Shown here: positions 4,708-5,202 of the stretch, piece by piece
Numbering within the stretch: position 1 is the first letter of the stretch
Layout of the letters: every line of letters begins with the position of its first letter
Assembly (NCBI GenBank): GCA_945900705.1
Contig: CAMDKJ010000134.1
Coordinates: 1 to 5,202, forward strand
Direction: 5' to 3'
Origin: Bifidobacterium breve
GTDB lineage: Bacteria > Actinomycetota > Actinomycetes > S36-B12
DNA: 5,202 nt
Made by a program: the position numbers and the translations under genes
The notes under the pieces: generated by a model
What the model was told of the DNA's origin: nothing
Seen by the model: the letters and a program-made list of their open reading frames with translations, nothing else
Databases searched by the model: none

Positions 4708-5202
4708 ATGACTGAGGACCGGTTTGTACATCTCCATGTGCATACCGAATTCTCGATGCTGGACGGCGCGGCGCGGCTTGGTGATTTAATGTATGAGGCG
4801 GCCAAGCTCAAGATGCCCGCCGTGGCCATGACCGACCATGGCAATCTTTATGGCGCCTATGACTTCTATAAGAGCGCCCGTGATCACGGCATTAAGCCAA
4901 TCATCGGGTTAGAGGGCTATTACGCACCACAGGGACGCTTCGAGCGCCGACCATTTGATTTTGGTGGCGGCTTCGATGAAGGCACCCCCGAAGACCCAAC
5001 CGCTGGGCGCGGCAAGTTCAGCTACACGCATATGACTCTTTGGGCTGAAAATACCGCGGGCATGCACAATCTTTTTAGGCTTTCGTCCCTTGCGAGTCTG
5101 GAGGGCTACTACCACAAGCCGCGCTTTGATCGCGAGCTACTTGAAAGGTATGGCAAAGGGCTTATTGGCACGACCGGATGCCCGAGCGGTGAAGTGAACC
5201 GT
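4708..5202 (+). CDS. dnaE: DNA polymerase III alpha subunit, N-terminal PHP domain (3' partial)
   Basis: 165 residues are visible and the frame runs off the right edge; full DnaE is usually about 1150-1200 aa. DnaE is the replicative polymerase of the chromosome. The visible part is the start of the PHP domain, which in many bacteria binds metals and provides 3'-5' proofreading. HLHVHTEFSMLDG (8-20) carries the HxH metal motif (H10, H12). TDHGN (42-46) supplies D43 and H44, and IIGLEGYYAP (65-74) supplies E69. YTHMTLWAEN (106-115) supplies H108, and TTGCPSGEV (155-163) supplies C158. These putative metal ligands are intact, suggesting an active PHP exonuclease (inference). The intervening segment (about 76-103) resembles the longer insert of actinobacterial DnaE1. 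The gene follows the RluD-like gene by 21 bases on the same strand, so cotranscription with lspA is likely, though an internal promoter cannot be excluded. Confidence 0.97.
   Translation, partial: MTEDRFVHLHVHTEFSMLDGAARLGDLMYEAAKLKMPAVAMTDHGNLYGAYDFYKSARDHGIKPIIGLEGYYAPQGRFERRPFDFGGGFDEGTPEDPTAGRGKFSYTHMTLWAENTAGMHNLFRLSSLASLEGYYHKPRFDRELLERYGKGLIGTTGCPSGEVNR

Overview
This window looks like an ordinary chromosomal segment from an actinobacterium. The basis is gene content and order: a DksA/TraR-type zinc-finger gene with a lysine/alanine/proline-rich N-terminus, then lspA, an RluA-family pseudouridine synthase and dnaE, all on the + strand. From general knowledge this order is typical of Actinomycetia. 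Base composition is moderately GC-rich, and a TAnnnT-type -10 box sits almost directly on the lspA GTG, a common actinobacterial arrangement. The genus cannot be named from the sequence.

Layout. (1) Positions 2-613 hold the 3' part of a DksA/TraR-family gene that enters from the left edge. Its first 180 visible bases are ten 18-bp units encoding PVKKAA-type hexapeptides, followed by a coiled-coil region and a C4 zinc finger. (2) A perfect 15-bp stem hairpin at 673-706 separates it from the convergent gene at 725-1309 (- strand), a secreted FAS1 (fasciclin) domain lipoprotein. (3) A 308-bp divergent intergenic region (1310-1617) carries the 5' signals of the fasciclin gene and of the next gene. 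It includes a strong Shine-Dalgarno on the - strand, an imperfect palindrome and a pair of direct repeats. (4) Positions 1618-3111 encode an FeS-type bacterial cryptochrome/(6-4) photolyase with all four cluster cysteines. (5) Positions 3203-3736 (lspA), 3733-4686 (RluD-like) and 4708-5202+ (dnaE, running off the right edge) form a tight row with a 4-base ATGA overlap and then a 21-base gap, so they are probably cotranscribed from a promoter just before lspA.

How they fit together. The outer genes are housekeeping: transcription modulation (DksA-like), lipoprotein maturation (LspA), 23S rRNA modification (RluD-like) and chromosome replication (DnaE). The fasciclin lipoprotein and the photolyase form a divergent accessory pair between the DksA-like gene and lspA. 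The fasciclin precursor has a lipobox, so it would itself be an LspA substrate. I see no IS element, CRISPR array, tRNA/rRNA gene or novel defence-type system. The best second looks are the repeat array, the divergent regulatory region, the likely leaderless lspA start and details of the photolyase.
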